Of a DNA stretch of 64,000 bases, positions 39,901 through 48,279 are shown in pieces. The translations under genes were made by a program, and so were the position numbers. Source of the stretch: Amaranthus tricolor (Eukaryota > Streptophyta > Magnoliopsida > Caryophyllales > Amaranthaceae); contig NC_080053.1 in NCBI RefSeq assembly GCF_026212465.1, positions 12,175,640 through 12,239,639 of the forward strand, read 5' to 3'. The notes beneath the pieces were generated by a model. The model worked only from the letters and a program-made list of their open reading frames with translations, was not told the origin of the DNA and did not search any database. Position 1 is the first letter of the stretch. Every line of letters starts with the position of its first letter.

Positions 39901-41076
39901 TTTATCTTATCTTTTTATTTTTATTAGGATTTTTTAAAAACGGGTTATTTATACCTTTATATTTCACGGCGCCTTTTTCAGTTTGCTACATATTTTATAT
40001 TTATACGTTCCATTAATTTACCTCATTTTTATTTGCAAAATGATTTCAATCTTAACATTAATATTTGTTCACACATTTTATTTCACTTTTAATATTATTC
40101 GTATAATTTATTTTTTAAAATCTTGTTAGGGTTATTCTAACCTAAACCGCAGGTGCATATGTTTAACTATCTCTTTAATTGTGTAAAATATTTTTGCATA
40201 TTATTTATACCCTCTTTTATCCCTAATTTATTTTGTTCACATTGTTTCGTGCCACTTTAAGTCTAATACTATAATTAATCTTGTATAATTTTACTATGTT
40301 TGTTGTGAACGAGAAATATGAGATAATTAAACGTGCATAGGTTACACATGTGTGTTCACCCACCGTCGCTTTGTGGATGTGATTAGTCAGATATATTATC
40401 TAAAGTCGATAAACCTTTGCCCGATCTCTGGTTTGCTTGCTAATAAGGATGATATCATGTGCCCAATGATATGCACTTTTTTATTCCACAGTTATGCAGA
40501 CTGTTCGTTGATTATTCTTCTATACTGGATTCATTCTCTTAAAGGATCTCACACAAAAGCGAGTAGTGTGATATTTCTCACCTAACACACAACCTTAATC
40601 CATAAAGATTTTTGAAAGCCAGAATGGATGCAAGACTCATTTTTCACCCAGTGCATTTTTTGTTTTTGTTTTAGTTTGTTTTTGTTTTTAGGTCTGAAAC
40701 ATGGTGAAGATTGATGGAATTAATTAATGAATTATATGATTCTTGCAGTCAATCTGATATGGGTATTTGATTTTTTTTCTTTTTGTCAAATCCTGTACTA
40801 GGGCTCGTGCTCACGTATGTGAGTCTGTATCTGATGCAGCGGGGTCAACCTGCACTCTTGTACCTCGTTCCATGTACATTAGGTAACATATATAAGTGTT
40901 GATGTTTTACGATTCCTTATCTCTTGTCATAGACTCTGAACATTCTATTTGTTTACTTCTGTTTGTATTGTTCAGGGGTGACCATTTTATTAGGTTTGTT
41001 CAGAGGTGAGCTGAAAGCCCTTTGGGATTGTGACCTTCAATCTGAAGGCAATATACAACAATCTACAGAAGCTTGA
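12949..41076 (+). CDS. Signal peptide peptidase-like (SPPL) intramembrane aspartyl protease, 14 exons
   Basis: Exons: 12949-13065, 13310-13465, 18090-18201, 20824-20943, 21103-21260, 22679-22849, 25763-25797, 25899-26055, 27675-27728, 27802-27894, 32117-32259, 33271-33341, 40802-40882, 40976-41076. All have GT-AG borders and join in one frame of 522 codons plus TGA. Exon 1 encodes a signal peptide, followed by a lumenal PA domain (exons 2-4, with Cys residues and a possible NET glycosylation site), then about nine membrane segments. The catalytic motifs are intact: YD in FFYDIFWVF (exon 10), GxGD in GFGDILFPG (exon 11) and PAL in QPALLYLVP (exon 13). The family (peptidase A22B) cleaves type II membrane proteins in endomembranes. 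The length fits plant SPPL2-5, but I cannot assign which one. Introns total about 26.6 kb because of transposon insertions. The start is the ATG that gives the signal peptide. Confidence 0.93.
13466..18089 (+). other. SPPL intron 2 (4.6 kb)
   Basis: Non-coding. It holds an LTR fragment at 14524-14780 and otherwise diffuse AT-rich sequence. 15385-15785 has a GC-richer patch (GGGAACGTTCCCGGATCGCG) of unknown origin. Nothing coding was recognised in 15950-17600. Confidence 0.6.
14524..14780 (-). repeat. Fragment of a TGTAACACCC-type LTR
   Basis: It begins TGTAACACCCTC and then has GAGAGTGTTAAGAACCACTACGG, in the layout of the end of the 53.5 kb element (TGTAACACCCTC...GGGAGTGTTACCGCCAC). The orientation matches that copy. 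The remainder is diverged and no second end was found. Confidence 0.45.
18360..19143. mobile_element. Stowaway-like MITE in SPPL intron 3, interrupted by a hAT element
   Basis: The left end is CTCCCTCTGTCATTCG after TA (18358-18359). The right end read in reverse is CTTCCTTTATCCCTCTCAATT before TA (19144-19145). TA duplication and the CTCCCTCCGTC-like end are the Stowaway (Tc1/mariner) signature. Removing the hAT insertion leaves a MITE of about 250 bp. Confidence 0.6.
18415..18944. mobile_element. Non-autonomous hAT element, 530 bp
   Basis: The ends are TAGGCCTGTTAAAC and, in reverse from the right, TAGGGCTGGCAAAA, a typical hAT terminal pair. A perfect 8-bp duplication ATTCCATT flanks it (18407-18414 and 18945-18952). 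The inside has repeated GGGTCGGGTT and ACCCATTTAAT motifs and no transposase. It sits inside a Stowaway-like MITE. Confidence 0.85.
19146..20823 (+). other. Remainder of SPPL intron 3
   Basis: No gene or complete element recognised. The open frames here are short and match no family I know. Confidence 0.5.
21746..21894. mobile_element. Short foldback element in SPPL intron 5
   Basis: The ends are inverted copies: TATAATATGGGTAAGGATGCT on the left and, reversed from the right, TATAACATGGGCAAGGATGCT. It is about 150 bp with no coding sequence. The TSD is unclear, so the superfamily is not assigned. Confidence 0.6.
22850..25762 (+). other. SPPL intron 6 (2.9 kb)
   Basis: Contains the Stowaway-like element at 23771-24812. 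The rest is AT-rich with no recognised gene. A lone Stowaway-like end (TACTCCCTTGATTTCT) is at 23345. Confidence 0.6.
23771..24812. mobile_element. Long Stowaway-like (Tc1/mariner-type) element, 1042 bp
   Basis: The left end CTTCCTCCAATTCACTATAA and the reverse of the right end CTCCCTCCAATTCACTGTAA match over about 28 bp. TA flanks both sides (23769-23770, 24813-24814). It is far longer than a typical MITE. The interior from 24050 to 24640 is purine-rich on the plus strand, with a (GAAGAT)n stretch near 24535-24562. Its minus strand resembles a plant 5' UTR (AAACCCTAG). There is no transposase. Confidence 0.65.
26056..27674 (+). other. SPPL intron 8 (1.6 kb)
   Basis: AT-rich intron; no element or gene recognised. 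Confidence 0.6.
27895..32116 (+). other. SPPL intron 10 (4.2 kb)
   Basis: Between the YD-motif exon and the GxGD-motif exon. No coding sequence or bounded transposon was recognised. Near 28690-28790 the string AACAAAACATCTTGCTTGCTA recurs in degenerate form. Probably old decayed insertions. Confidence 0.55.
33349..33574. mobile_element. Stowaway MITE, 226 bp, at the intron 12 splice donor
   Basis: It begins CTCCCTCCGTCCCATTGAAT and ends, in reverse, CTACTCTGTCCCCTTTGAAT, with TA on both sides (33347-33348 and 33575-33576). The donor GTAAGT occupies 33342-33347, so the MITE starts at intron base 8. The T of the TA target is the last base of the donor hexamer. Confidence 0.8.
33857..34163 (-). 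repeat. 3' LTR of the Gypsy element
   Basis: 307 bp, TGTGACAGATTGC to CATTCATGACA, nearly identical to 38827-39134. TSD CTTCA lies just left. Confidence 0.93.
34164..34175 (-). other. Polypurine tract of the Gypsy element
   Basis: The minus strand reads GGCAGGGGGTAT directly before the 3' LTR, the expected primer site for plus-strand DNA synthesis. The same bases also read as coding in the chromodomain-like tail frame. Confidence 0.6.
34164..35516 (-). pseudogene. Gypsy integrase with chromodomain-like C-terminus (frameshifted)
   Basis: The frame 35516-34251 holds the zinc-binding HHCC region ([10 protein letters not shown], then CQVCQQTK), the catalytic core Asp in [12 protein letters not shown], the second Asp in IVSDRDKIF, and Glu in NGQTEIVNK, all present. 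It continues through the GPY-like part (FYGPYKVI) to [10 protein letters not shown]. Near 34270 the reading shifts by one base. The other frame then carries the tail TTWEDCSTF and HLEDKV, typical of chromovirus chromodomains, which direct insertion to chromatin. A stop separates it from RNase H upstream. Role: insertion of retrotransposon cDNA. Confidence 0.88.
35544..36056 (-). pseudogene. Gypsy RNase H region
   Basis: 170-codon frame with [18 protein letters not shown] at its start, [11 protein letters not shown], the [17 protein letters not shown] stretch and [14 protein letters not shown], the standard Ty3 RNase H motifs. It is one frame off from the RT piece upstream and ends at a stop before the integrase frame. 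Role: removal of template RNA during reverse transcription. Confidence 0.85.
36053..36972 (-). pseudogene. Gypsy reverse transcriptase, broken, catalytic Asp changed
   Basis: Two overlapping frames (36972-36358 and 36367-36053) make up RT. Seen are [13 protein letters not shown], the first catalytic Asp in [14 protein letters not shown], and [14 protein letters not shown]. The active-site block reads VFFDHILIY where the family has an Asp pair, so the second Asp is His (codon CAT). The thumb/connection part has [10 protein letters not shown] and [15 protein letters not shown] stop at about 36979 separates it from protease. Either the frameshift or the Asp loss would abolish activity. Confidence 0.9.
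36979..37541 (-). pseudogene. Gypsy aspartic protease and linker
   Basis: The frame 37541-37179 has the protease active site [11 protein letters not shown] (the family usually has D-S-G) and the second block [12 protein letters not shown]. The linker continues in another frame (37203-36979) with [15 protein letters not shown] stop ends it just before RT. The protease normally processes the gag-pol polyprotein. Confidence 0.82.
37538..38643 (-). pseudogene. Gypsy gag with zinc knuckle, frameshifted
   Basis: A plausible ATG is at 38643. The first about 50 codons are charged and end at a stop near 38490. The next frame has [20 protein letters not shown] and then [17 protein letters not shown], a clear retrotransposon gag domain. 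A third frame (37852-37538) holds the CCHC knuckle [14 protein letters not shown] that binds RNA. At least two frame breaks. Confidence 0.82.
38814..38824 (-). other. Primer binding site (tRNA-Met) of the Gypsy element
   Basis: The minus strand reads GGTATCAGAGC two bases inside the 5' LTR edge, the complement of initiator tRNA-Met. Confidence 0.75.
38827..39134 (-). repeat. 5' LTR of the Gypsy element
   Basis: 308 bp with the same ends as the 3' LTR. TSD CTTCA follows at 39135-39139. Confidence 0.93.
39140..40801 (+). other. Remainder of SPPL intron 12
   Basis: No gene recognised. 39520-39590 is a GC-rich patch (GGTGCCGCCTCCCAGGGCCC) of unknown origin; the rest is AT-rich. Confidence 0.5.
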
Positions 41077-41649
41077 AAGTCCCTCCCGCAGTTTATAAGA
41101 ACCTTGTGTCAATATCTAATATTACTCGTTAATTATTTTCACCTTTTTTACGTTTAATTTTGGAAGAGAATAAACAGTGTAATGTACATATATTTTCTCT
41201 TTCTCATTCTTGGTTAAATATCCAAGATTATAACATTTAGGAAGCGCGATCACAAAGCGCTATATGTGTGCTAATTTTGGGTCAACTTCCATTGACATTT
41301 GACTAGTGCATTTGATGAATTTGAAAGGATTAAGGATCCCTTGTTCGAATAACAAAAAAGGTGTGTTTGAGGAGAAAATATGGATTAATTTTATTAAGAA
41401 TATAATTTCTTTTAAAACGGAAAAATTTGAAGAAAAAACATTTATTTTTCTTATTTTTCCCTTCTGTTTTCTTCTTAACAAACAAGGTGCACTCTCCTTC
41501 TTACCCCTCTTCTTTCCTTTTTATCCCTCTCCTTTCCTTTTTATCCCTCTCCTTATTTCTTCTTATTTCTCATAGTTTTCTTATCCACTCTTTTCACTAA
41601 CCTATAACTCTTCTACATGCACTAACGCATGCAAAACAAAAGCAATTAT

Positions 41650-41688
<39 letters not shown>

Positions 41689-42300
41689 AAACTCACTAAA
41701 TGAACATTGAATAGCATTTTGTGGGAAATATAGCCCCACATATTTTACTCTTCTATTTAGTAGTGTGATTCCAGGTGACCCCTTAGATGTTAATTGTTTG
41801 TAGAGTTGGTCAAACCTAGCTAGCCTTCTGTCGATAATTCAAGCTAGATGAAACAAATCAAATGTACCTGATTATAATTGACACTTGACACCATTTAAAG
41901 GTAATTAAGTTTTAATTGATTCAAAATTAAACGTAATTTTTACTTTATTTTTTGCAAGTAGAATCTTATTAATCTTATTTCAAGTGAAAGGTAGGCTCAT
42001 ATATTAATGTGGTAAATAAAAAAATAATATTGAAAATCCATATACGAGTTTTAAATTTTTAGATTTTTAGTGGCACAAAATGACATTATTCAGCATAGTT
42101 TGAGTATGAAAAAAACACCAATTCATAGGTTGTAGAAAAGCAAAGACCAAATAATTGGCTTCCCCTTTTATAATCAATGTGTTCCAGTCTGCCATTTTCA
42201 CTGCCCACGTAGTTGCATCAGCTTTCGTAAATCCAAGTTGTACGTGTTCCCAATGAATATCAAATATTTGAAGAGTATAAGCATTTAAAAAAAACACAAA
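41077..42300. other. SPPL 3' UTR and downstream spacer
   Basis: The 3' UTR follows the stop at 41076. A run of 36 A residues lies at 41651-41686. No target duplication or SINE/LINE body was recognised next to it. No gene seen. Confidence 0.5.
41169..41174 (+). promoter_or_regulatory. Possible poly(A) signal of the SPPL gene
   Basis: AATAAA about 93 bases after the stop codon, followed by TGTAATGTACATATA. Position and motif fit a plant near-upstream element; no transcript evidence. Confidence 0.45.
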
Positions 42301-42308
42301 ACAAGCTT

Positions 42309-42755
42309 CAGATAAACTTATTTTCAAAAATAAGCGTTTATCTATAAACGCTCATTGCAACAAGGTTTTTGTTTAGGGCTCAAGGAAAACGCTGATGGGT
42401 CCAGCGTTTTCGTTTGAAATGAAAACACTAAAGGAAATAGTGTCTTCCCCTTTCATATTTCTGCCTCATCTCCCCCATTTTCCCATTTTAATTTTTATCT
42501 TGTTCATTTGAAATTTTATCCTCTATTTCCCTCTAATCTTCTCCTATTCTTTCCTCATTTTAAAAGAAACACAGCTAAAAAAGCTGTTAGTAGCAGCGTT
42601 TTATGGTTAAATCCAGTCAAACTTTTCCTAGAATGAATTCAAAGAAAAAAATAAATAAATAAATAAATAATTCATGAAAAATACTGATGGTAACAACGTT
42701 TTTTTTTTACTTCAGGCTTACACACTTAGTTTTGAAAATAATCTTATTGCATAAT
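42309..42755. mobile_element. Short non-autonomous element, MULE-like ends
   Basis: The left end ATAAACTTATTTTCAAAAATAAG is roughly inverted by the right end, which in reverse reads AATAAGATTATTTTCAAAACTAAG. Next to the ends are the palindrome AAAACGCTGATGGGTCCAGCGTTTT (near 42388) and GCTGTTAGTAGCAGCGTTTT (near 42584). No coding sequence, TSD not resolved. Confidence 0.45.
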
Positions 42756-43104
42756 GCCTAGTTTATTGATAAATTGATGAATCTCAAGCCACCAAGCCCA
42801 TCCCTTTTACGTTTCTTCTCGTTGAAAATTTGAAAAAATAAGATTATTTAACAACTTAATTCCAAAAATAAGCTCCATGAAAACTTATTTCCCAAAATAA
42901 GCGTCCGTACATCCAAGCCTAGCCTCGGAAAGAGTCGCTGTTAGTAACAGCGAAAGTGAAAAAAAAAAATTAAAAGCCCAAAGTCGCTGTTATTAACAGC
43001 GACTTAAAAAAAAATCCAAATATTTTCCTGGGCCAAGACTCACATAACAGCAAGCCCAAAGCCCATTCACTTTAACCTTCAAACAGTTATCTAATATCAG
43101 ATGA

Positions 43105-43602
43105 ACTAAAATTATCACCCGTAACACCGAGAAGGCAAACTACCATGAGATCATCGCATTTGACTACAGACAAGGCCTTTTTCAAGTTAAGACTGGACGC
43201 GGTAATAGAGGATCCGCTAAGGGTGGTAACATACAAAGCGTGGATATGAGAGAGATGAAATGCACTTGTAACAAACCCTCCATATATCACTTACCTTGTT
43301 CTCATGTTCTTGCCGTATGTATTAAACGACACTTATCCTACGAGCGTTTTGTGGACTCCTGCTACACGACCCAGAGCTATGTCAACACATATGAATCTAT
43401 ATTCTTGCCGTTGATTGATAAGAGGTCATGGCCTCAATACACCGGTGTTGAGGTGCTACACGATCCAGATCACATGCGTGGATTAGGAAGACCTAAGTCC
43501 AAGAGGATCACGAACGAAATGGACGAAGGATCGCGGAGACGCAACGCTTGTCGACGGTGTGGTAGTGACGGTCACAACACTAGAACTTGCACGTCAAGGT
43601 GA
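43105..43602 (+). pseudogene. MULE transposase C-terminal fragment (SWIM finger and CCHC knuckle)
   Basis: The open frame from about 43105 (no start of its own) reads HEIIAFDYRQGLFQVKTGR, then SVDMREMKCTCNKPS and LPCSHVLAVC, a SWIM zinc finger as found near the C-terminus of MULE and FAR1-type proteins. It continues to the zinc knuckle CRRCGSDGHNTRTC. A GT-AG intron from 43601 may add a short tail exon. The DDE catalytic core is absent, lost by internal deletion. It sits within the TIRs of the 42.8-44.3 kb MULE. Confidence 0.82.
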
Positions 43603-43733
43603 ACAATACCTGAATTTGATTATATAAACGTTAAAGATTATCAAACAAATAAATAACATAAGTAAACAATTTAAGTATTTCTTAATTATTTTTAGAATAC
43701 ATAACGGTTACTTATTGTTGAATTGCAGGAGAG

Positions 43734-43796
43734 ATGGATCTAGTAGCTCCAGGCCCGCTCGACCCTAGTGTCCTTACGATGCAGGCGAATTTGTAA
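43734..43796 (+). pseudogene. Plant mobile domain (PMD) N-terminal remnant, 20 codons
   Basis: A short frame ATG to TAA contains PGPLDPSVLTMQA. The PMD gene at 56.85 kb in this window starts PGPVDPSVLTLQA, 11 of 13 residues the same at the same distance from the start. It begins about 130 bases after the transposase frame ends and in the same direction. It stops at TAA instead of continuing into the PMD. Alternatively the bases belong to the last transposase exon in another frame; the match to the second PMD makes the remnant more likely. Confidence 0.6.
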
Positions 43797-44293
43797 CATT
43801 TTGTATATATTCAACACTTGTACATATTCAGAATTTGTAACATATTGACTTTTGTGTATACTTTGTAATATATGTGTACATGTATATATTTTAATCGTAT
43901 TAGCAAACGTTTATTATCGTTGCCTTGATGTTAAGTACTCAGACTTTTCGGCGATGAATCATTCCGCCAAGAATGTAGTATGAATTTAATCAAAAACAAA
44001 CAACCAATCATATTCAAATAGGGATGTTGCTAATTAACGACTATTTTTCTAATTAACAACGGCTACTTTACTTCGTAAAAAAAAATAAAAAAAATAAATA
44101 AAACGACTTAAGTCGCTGTTAGTAACAGCGACTTAAGTCTTTTAATTTTTTTTTTCCTTCTTTCGCTGTTACTAACAGCGACTTATCCAAAGCTCTGGTC
44201 TGAATGTACGGACGCTTATTTTGGGAAATAAGTTTTCACGAAGCTTATTTTGGGAAATAAGTTGTTCAAATGTCTTATTTTTTTCACTTTTTC

Positions 44294-45980
44294 CTTCTCG
44301 GTTGACTGTAGAATCAAAATTAAGCTTTAGTGGTGGAGTAGTCCATTTGAAGTTCTCTCTCCTAACACCACTCCAAATATGTTAAAATATCAACTTAAAT
44401 AGGTTAAATCATCAATACAAATAGGTTAAATATCAACTTTAATAGATTAACAACCTAACATGTTATAACATCAAGTCCAAATAGATTAACACACCAACTT
44501 TAATAGGTTTAAACACCAACTCAAATAAGTTAAAATACCTACTTTAATAGGTTTAAACACCAACTCAACTAAGTTAAAATACCTACTCCAATAGGTTAAA
44601 ACACCAACTTAAAATAGGTTAACACAAGTTATAGCACGTGCATTTGTTTTTAAGTTTAGTTTTTTCTTTCTAATAATATATTAGGCCGACCTAAATAAAC
44701 GCATCTCTCAAAAAGACCGTAACAATGAATAAAATGCGAATTAAAAGAGATTGGTGACTAATGACGAAAAGTAAACGGGACATTTGCAAAATACTCTTCA
44801 TTTGCATGGACACATAATTTAAGGAAAGGTGGCTCAGCATATTAAACTACAATTATACTCTTCATTTTACAATTCTTAATTGAAGAGGAAAAAAAGAAAA
44901 ATAGCTTTTGTACTTGCTTAAAAAAAGGTGAGCACATGTGTAATCATACAAATTCTGATTTAATTTACTTACAAAAAGGGAAATTTTTTTGATTTCACAA
45001 TGATTTTTCCCCCAAAACAAGATTTTCCTACCAAAACATACACATTCCCACCAAAATTATGTATTTTCACCAAAAGTCAAAATGTTCAATTCCTTACAAC
45101 CCAGCAAATCAGAATGTCTATATAAAGGCATTCTACTTCATTTTCTTCAATTCATTGTCTCCTTTTGATATCTTTTCTTCCCTTCCAAATTCTTTACAAG
45201 AGCTAGTTGGTGGGGTATGTGCTTCGCACGCGCTCCCTCAAGTTATCCTATTTTATTTAAATTAATTAATTAAAATGAAAGTTGAAGACACAAGGATAAA
45301 TAATTGTAGTTGAAGACCCACAATTAAATTTATCATCAATAAACCAACACAGTTGAAAATTGAAGAAACAATCCTCATAAAAATGCAAAAGAAACAACAA
45401 CAACAAGAACTAATTCCATATCTTTCTTGTAGTTTTATAAGATAGAATAATCTTAGCATTAGATTCATTCAATGCAATGATCATGTAACCCATGACCACA
45501 TTATTGTTAATTATATCCCATGCTTTTCCTATTGAAGCAGACCATATGCATAGAGCTCACACTGAACTTTATGCAAAAAGTCAATCAGGTATGCAGAGAA
45601 TCGAGTTTTGTAAGCAATAGAGTGGCGATCTGAACATGTTTAATAAGACTCGGAATAATGCAACTTCAAGTACAGAGAAATCACTGTGCTATCTTCAAGA
45701 AGGGAATGAAAAAGCAGAGGCCGAGTCTAGTTTGAGCAGTATCTAGAAAGAGAAGCGATACTCATACATGGGATTTTAAAAGAAACTGCTGCAATATACT
45801 GGACGACCAAGCTCTGCAACTCTTCTTTTCTTTACCTTCTACATTGATACTAATACATAGATTAGGATACATCATTCCCTTTAATGTATTGTATTTATAT
45901 ACATCCATCAAAAAAAAAAAAAGAGGTCAAGAAAAGATTTGTCATCTTACATCTGTAGCATTCTTATGCATCAATTGCTC
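44294..45980. other. Intergenic, AT-rich
   Basis: Contains the 22-bp minisatellite at 44375-44632. No gene or complete element recognised in the rest. Confidence 0.5.
44375..44632. repeat. Minisatellite, unit about 22 bp (44-bp higher order)
   Basis: The degenerate unit is close to AATAGGTTTAAACACCAACTT, repeated about eleven times. In 44500-44600 the units alternate (AATAGGTTTAAACACCAACT and AAGTTAAAATACCTACT), giving a 44-bp period. Confidence 0.75.
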
Positions 45981-46016
45981 CACTGTACAATGCGATTAAT
46001 ATTTTTTTTTTATTTA

Positions 46017-46037
46017 CGTTTTTTTTATTATTATTAA

Positions 46038-46077
<40 letters not shown>

Positions 46078-46140
46078 TTATTTTATTTTATTTTTTTTTA
46101 GTATTACTATTTTTTTTTTTTTGTTATTATTATTTATATT
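46017..46140. repeat. (ATT)n / T-rich microsatellite
   Basis: TTATTATTATT runs mixed with T-tracts, directly before the splice-acceptor-like TTTGCAG that precedes the first transposase exon fragment at about 46190. It looks like the leader or TIR intron of the MULE gene. Confidence 0.8.
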
Positions 46141-46189
46141 TTCATTATTATTGTAATTCATTTGTATTATTTTGTATTTAACATTTGCA

Positions 46190-48213
46190 GGAGTTTGAAA
46201 ATGACAACGTAGATTACTCTGGTATATTTGCTACGGATAAGGAATTTATTTCCTTAAATGAATTACATAGTTGGGCCAATGCGATAGCAATAACAATTGG
46301 TTTTCAATTTACACGTGCTTCTTATTAAAAAAAAGGACGTTCTAGAATTAGTGTGTATTTAAGATGTCACCGTTATGGTAATATTAGGGGTGATTTACAT
46401 AATCTAGATAATACCGCCCGACCTGGTTCTAAAAGTAGAAGTAGTCGTAAACCAAAAGAAAGACCTTCGACGGTAAGGGTGTGTCCTAGTGTACAGAGAT
46501 GGTCATGTAAGGGCAAATAGGATCAATGCAGATATTCGGGAGCACATACGACAACTTAGTGCAACCGGCCTTTATTATGAATTTTATTAGAGATAATTTT
46601 CCTGGTTTTATGCTAGTATGAATCAGATATATAATAATAGGCAATGAATAAGGAGAGAAGAGATGGAGGGTAGGACTCCCCTTCAACACTGTCTTTATAT
46701 GGCCACAGAACTTAATTACGTGGTCTGGACAGACTTGGATAGCGAAGGGGAATTGAGCAGACTATTAGTTGCAAATCCTATCTCTATCCAAATGATACGT
46801 ACGTGGCCGTATGTTGTGCTGATAGATACAACGTACAAAACGAACAAACAAAAGTGGCCACTATGTAAAGTGATCGGAATGACGCCAACCAATCACAACT
46901 TCTTGGTTGCGTTCTGTTTGATGCGAGATGTGGCGGCGGTGTCGTATTCTTGGGTGTTGCAGGGATTCAGAGATATTTTCGGCACAGCTCAGACTTCTAG
47001 CGTCATTGTAACCGATCGAGACGAAGGTTTATCTGCAGCTATTCGTGACGTCTTCCTAGGTAAAAAGGTTTTGTTAATTAATTATTGTCGTTCTATCTAT
47101 TGAATATGTCTTAATTACGTTCAATGTTGTGTTTAATGTAGATGTGCGGCATTTGTTATGCATTTGGCATATTGCAAACGACGTGGAGAACATGGTGGAC
47201 AAGTTGTGTGGGGGAAAAAAAATCAACAAGGGCAAATATTCAGGAAAGGTAGATGGAACCCCTTGGTTGAAAGTTCTACAATCGGCAAATTTGAAGAGAG
47301 ATGGCAAGCGATCGTGAATACGTGGTCGGTTAGGAACAAAAAGGTTGTTCGGTATTTGGCTGGAACATGGATTCCACTTAGAGAGAAATTTGTGCGTGCG
47401 TGGAAAAATGATGTTTTACACATAGGTAACCAGACTACCAGCAGAGTCGAAAGCCAGCACTCGTCTTTCAAGTATTACCTTGGTAGCGGTAATAGCTCTT
47501 TTGATACCCTGTTTAAAAGGGCACACGCACAGATGACAAATCAGCAAGCCAAGATCCGACAAGCGCTACAGGAATCCATGACTTCTGTAGCAAGGTCGTT
47601 GCGACAGCATTTCTTTAGACCTTTATATCGCCACGTATCTGTCTATGCCTTGGAGCAGTTGCGGCTTGAATATAACCGTATGTTAGAATTGGGTGGTTTT
47701 GTATTAAACAAATGCGGTTGTGTACTTCAACAAAACCATGGATTGCCGTGTGCTTGTTATTTATATATGTCTATCGGTAAACACGGTGCTTTGTATGCGG
47801 ATAACATTCATCCATTCTGGAGTACTTTGAGGTACACAGAGATAGGAGATGAAACCAGCGAAGGAGTACGATACGCGAACGCCGATGACAAAGAGTACTT
47901 TCAATCTCTAGTCGATGAAGTTCTAAAATCTGATCCCGCAGTTGTACGACGAATGTCTCAGGTACTTGAGTATGAACTACACCCTGATGGAGCCGAAATA
48001 CCTGAGCCTTACGCAAGTCCACCGAGAAAGGGGAGACCAAGCACAAGCGAAACCATGAAAAGAAATAAAAGTGCATTTGAATACAGTAGATCATCTTCTC
48101 GAGGTCGGGGGTCTAGCACTTCCTCCCGGGGGAGATCCAGTGGCAGATCCAGTGGTCGAGAAACGCAATCTTCAGTTGGAATTAAGTTTACTTTCAACTT
48201 ATCTGATACATGA
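46190..48213 (+). pseudogene. MULE transposase of the type linked to OTU domains, decayed
   Basis: It starts after TTTGCAG near 46190 with an N-terminal FAR1-like stretch (FISLNELHSWANAIAITIGF), then frameshifts and stops up to about 46660. The MULE DDE domain follows: Asp in VVLIDTTYKTNK (about 46825) and Asp in SVIVTDRDEG (about 47010). An 82-bp GT-AG intron (47060-47141) leads to RHLLCIWHI, and Glu is in TSRVESQHSSFK (about 47450). The frame shifts between about 47230 and 47290. The SWIM-like finger is CGCVLQQNHGLPCAC. The tail is Ser/Arg/Gly-rich (SSSRGRGSSTSSRGR). From 47290 the frame is open for over 300 codons. It is transposon-derived and inactive as read. The gene continues into an OTU exon downstream. 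Confidence 0.85.
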
Positions 48214-48279
48214 CTTTCCATTCCGTTGTTTACATCACTTTGTTACATCTTATATTAACCTTATCTTCAATAATTGCAG

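Larger units (their letters stand above)
42822..44293 (+). mobile_element. MULE with about 190-bp TIRs, deleted interior
   Basis: The left arm (about 42822-43010) and the right arm (about 44100-44293) are inverted copies. They share AACTTATTTCCCAAAATAAG, GCGTCCGTACAT, and palindromes TCGCTGTTAGTAACAGCGA (42934-42952; its counterpart 44163-44181) and AAGTCGCTGTTANTAACAGCGACTT (42981-43005; 44110-44134). CTTCTCG flanks both ends (42815-42821 and 44294-44300), a candidate remnant of a 9-bp TSD. Inside are the 3' end of a transposase gene and the start of a PMD frame, so the element arose by internal deletion of a larger one. Confidence 0.8.

Noticed and set aside
41640..41690. 36-A run as the tail of a retroposon (SINE or LINE)
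   Set aside because: No recognisable SINE promoter boxes, LINE domain or target duplication beside it.
47700..47765. SWIM finger of the transposase-OTU protein ends in Cys instead of His
   Set aside because: The sequence HGLPCAC occurs, as far as I recall, in other members of this MULE family, so it is not clearly a defect.
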